Positions 63,361 to 64,000 of a DNA stretch of 64,000 nucleotides are shown here, one piece after another. The notes beneath the pieces are model-generated. The model saw only the letters and a program-made list of their open reading frames with translations. It had not been told where the DNA came from and searched no databases. Numbering within the stretch: the stretch's first letter is position 1; each line of letters opens with the position of its first letter. The position numbers and the translations under genes were made by a program. Source of the stretch: Anaerolineales bacterium (GTDB lineage Bacteria > Chloroflexota > Anaerolineae > 4572-78 > J111); the NCBI GenBank assembly GCA_015075185.1, contig JABTUW010000001.1, positions 2,232,001-2,296,000 on the forward strand, read 5' to 3'.

Positions 63361-63759
63361 TCAAAGCCATGTCTGCGGCGTGGCCAATTCAACACTATTC
63401 TCCGCCGGATCACGGAAGTACAGCGAGAAGCCGCCGGAAGGCCAGGTGATTTCGGCCTCGATGGATACGTTGTTCTGGCGGAGGTGCTCGCGCCAGGCGG
63501 GAATGTCCGCCGCTGGCATGGCAAAGGAGACGTGACCCGGCCCGTGCGCGCCGTGCGTCGGCACGGGGAGATCGCCCTCTGGCTTAATAGTGCGAGCGGG
63601 GTTGAACAACAAAAAGACGCCCTGGCCGCAGCGGAAAAAAACGTGGCGTCCCTTCACCCGCGAAAAGACGGCCAGCCCCAACACCCGGCTGTAAAACTCC
63701 TCGGCTGCTTCCAGATCATCCACGTACAGGCAGGTTTCCAGGATCTGTTCAACTTGCAT
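63361..63759 (-). CDS. VOC/glyoxalase-fold protein
   Basis: A 132-residue protein of the glyoxalase/bleomycin-resistance/dioxygenase superfamily: ETCLYVDDLEAAEEFYSRVL, GLAVFSRVKGRHVFFRCG, GPGHVSFAMPAADIPAWREH and FSLYFRDPAENSVELATPQ. The metal ligands typical of the fold (His in GHVSF, Glu in SVELA) are present. Its substrate is unknown; fosfomycin-resistance-type or ring-cleavage dioxygenase-type activity cannot be told apart. The ATG at 63759 has AGGGAG close upstream. Confidence 0.88.
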   Translation of the reverse strand: MQVEQILETCLYVDDLEAAEEFYSRVLGLAVFSRVKGRHVFFRCGQGVFLLFNPARTIKPEGDLPVPTHGAHGPGHVSFAMPAADIPAWREHLRQNNVSIEAEITWPSGGFSLYFRDPAENSVELATPQTWL

Positions 63760-64000
63760 GAGACTCCCTCTTTCGAAAATAGTTACAGTTGTCAGTAATC
63801 AGGGGGCAATGAACAATGGAACTGGCAACTGATGACTGGTCTCTGTCCACTTTCCTATATCTTGTGGTCCCTTCTTTATTAATCCCTATATATTGCGTTT
63901 ATGTAAACTTTACAGGTACTTCCGCATGTGGTATACTACTATTACCTTACATAATGGGCATATTCTCTCTATTCAGCGCGGAACAATGTTATGATTGAAT

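Noticed and set aside
63816..63998. 60-codon hydrophobic frame at the right edge
   Set aside because: Could be a membrane peptide, but there is no ribosome site or known family, and its neighbour is cut by the window end.

Overview
The window looks like a chromosomal segment of a GC-rich, environmental Chloroflexota (Anaerolineae-like) bacterium. This is inference from gene content: Thr/Pro-rich linkers on exported proteins, V4R-domain proteins beside response regulators, a very large multi-GAF hybrid kinase, a RarA-methyltransferase fusion, DUF4388/small-GTPase pairs and the standard code with frequent GTG and TTG starts. No rRNA, tRNA or CRISPR array was seen.

Layout. (1) 0-6.6 kb, minus strand: nitroreductase, a UroD/corrinoid-methyltransferase-like protein and a broken type I restriction-modification locus. 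Its HsdR is cut by an in-frame TGA, its hsdM tail ends in hairpins fused to the relic of a TIR-domain gene, and no hsdS is present. (2) About 6.65-21.35 kb: a visibly A+T-rich island. Seven plus-strand genes run cdsA, an adaptor-like protein, a 1285-aa STAND/NACHT-type NTPase with a helical-repeat tail, an alpha/beta hydrolase, a glycerophosphodiesterase, an alkyl-DHAP-synthase-like flavoenzyme and glycerol-3-phosphate dehydrogenase. A structurally complete insertion sequence (perfect inverted repeats, 7-bp target duplication) splits this run. A convergent gene at the island end carries an effector-associated-type domain and shares a short GDNN motif module with the adaptor-like gene. (3) 21.4-33.1 kb: accessory genes with two more TIR relics and a pentapeptide protein, then a phosphodiesterase, a sensor kinase, a LysM lipoprotein, a PuuD-like amidotransferase coupled to murI, an Rrf2 regulator with matching operators and a frameshifted aldo/keto reductase, and rarA. 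(4) 33.3-49.2 kb: fur, then ten co-directional minus-strand genes combining an acyl-ACP-reductase-like enzyme, a left-handed beta-helix protein, two paralogous alpha/beta hydrolases (one lacking the nucleophile serine), a small GTPase, DUF4388, response regulators with degenerate GGDEF domains, a nine-GAF hybrid kinase and a V4R protein. (5) 49.5-64 kb: RNase D, HAD phosphatase, broken thioesterase, an M16 protease pair, M20 peptidase, a second V4R/response-regulator pair, FtsH, a MerR-like protein, DUF1232, a probably leaderless helicase-associated-domain protein, an orphan nucleotidyltransferase and a glyoxalase-fold protein.

How it may fit together (inference). The island genes handle glycerol phosphate and ether-lipid chemistry, and the acyl-ACP reductase in region 4 could supply the fatty aldehyde/alcohol used by the alkyl-DHAP synthase. 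The STAND NTPase lies tightly inside the lipid gene run, which suggests either a membrane-linked conflict system or a defence gene inserted in a lipid operon. Three interrupted genes (hsdR, the aldo/keto reductase, the thioesterase) may be true decay or assembly errors; at least the aldo/keto reductase break lies in a homopolymer.
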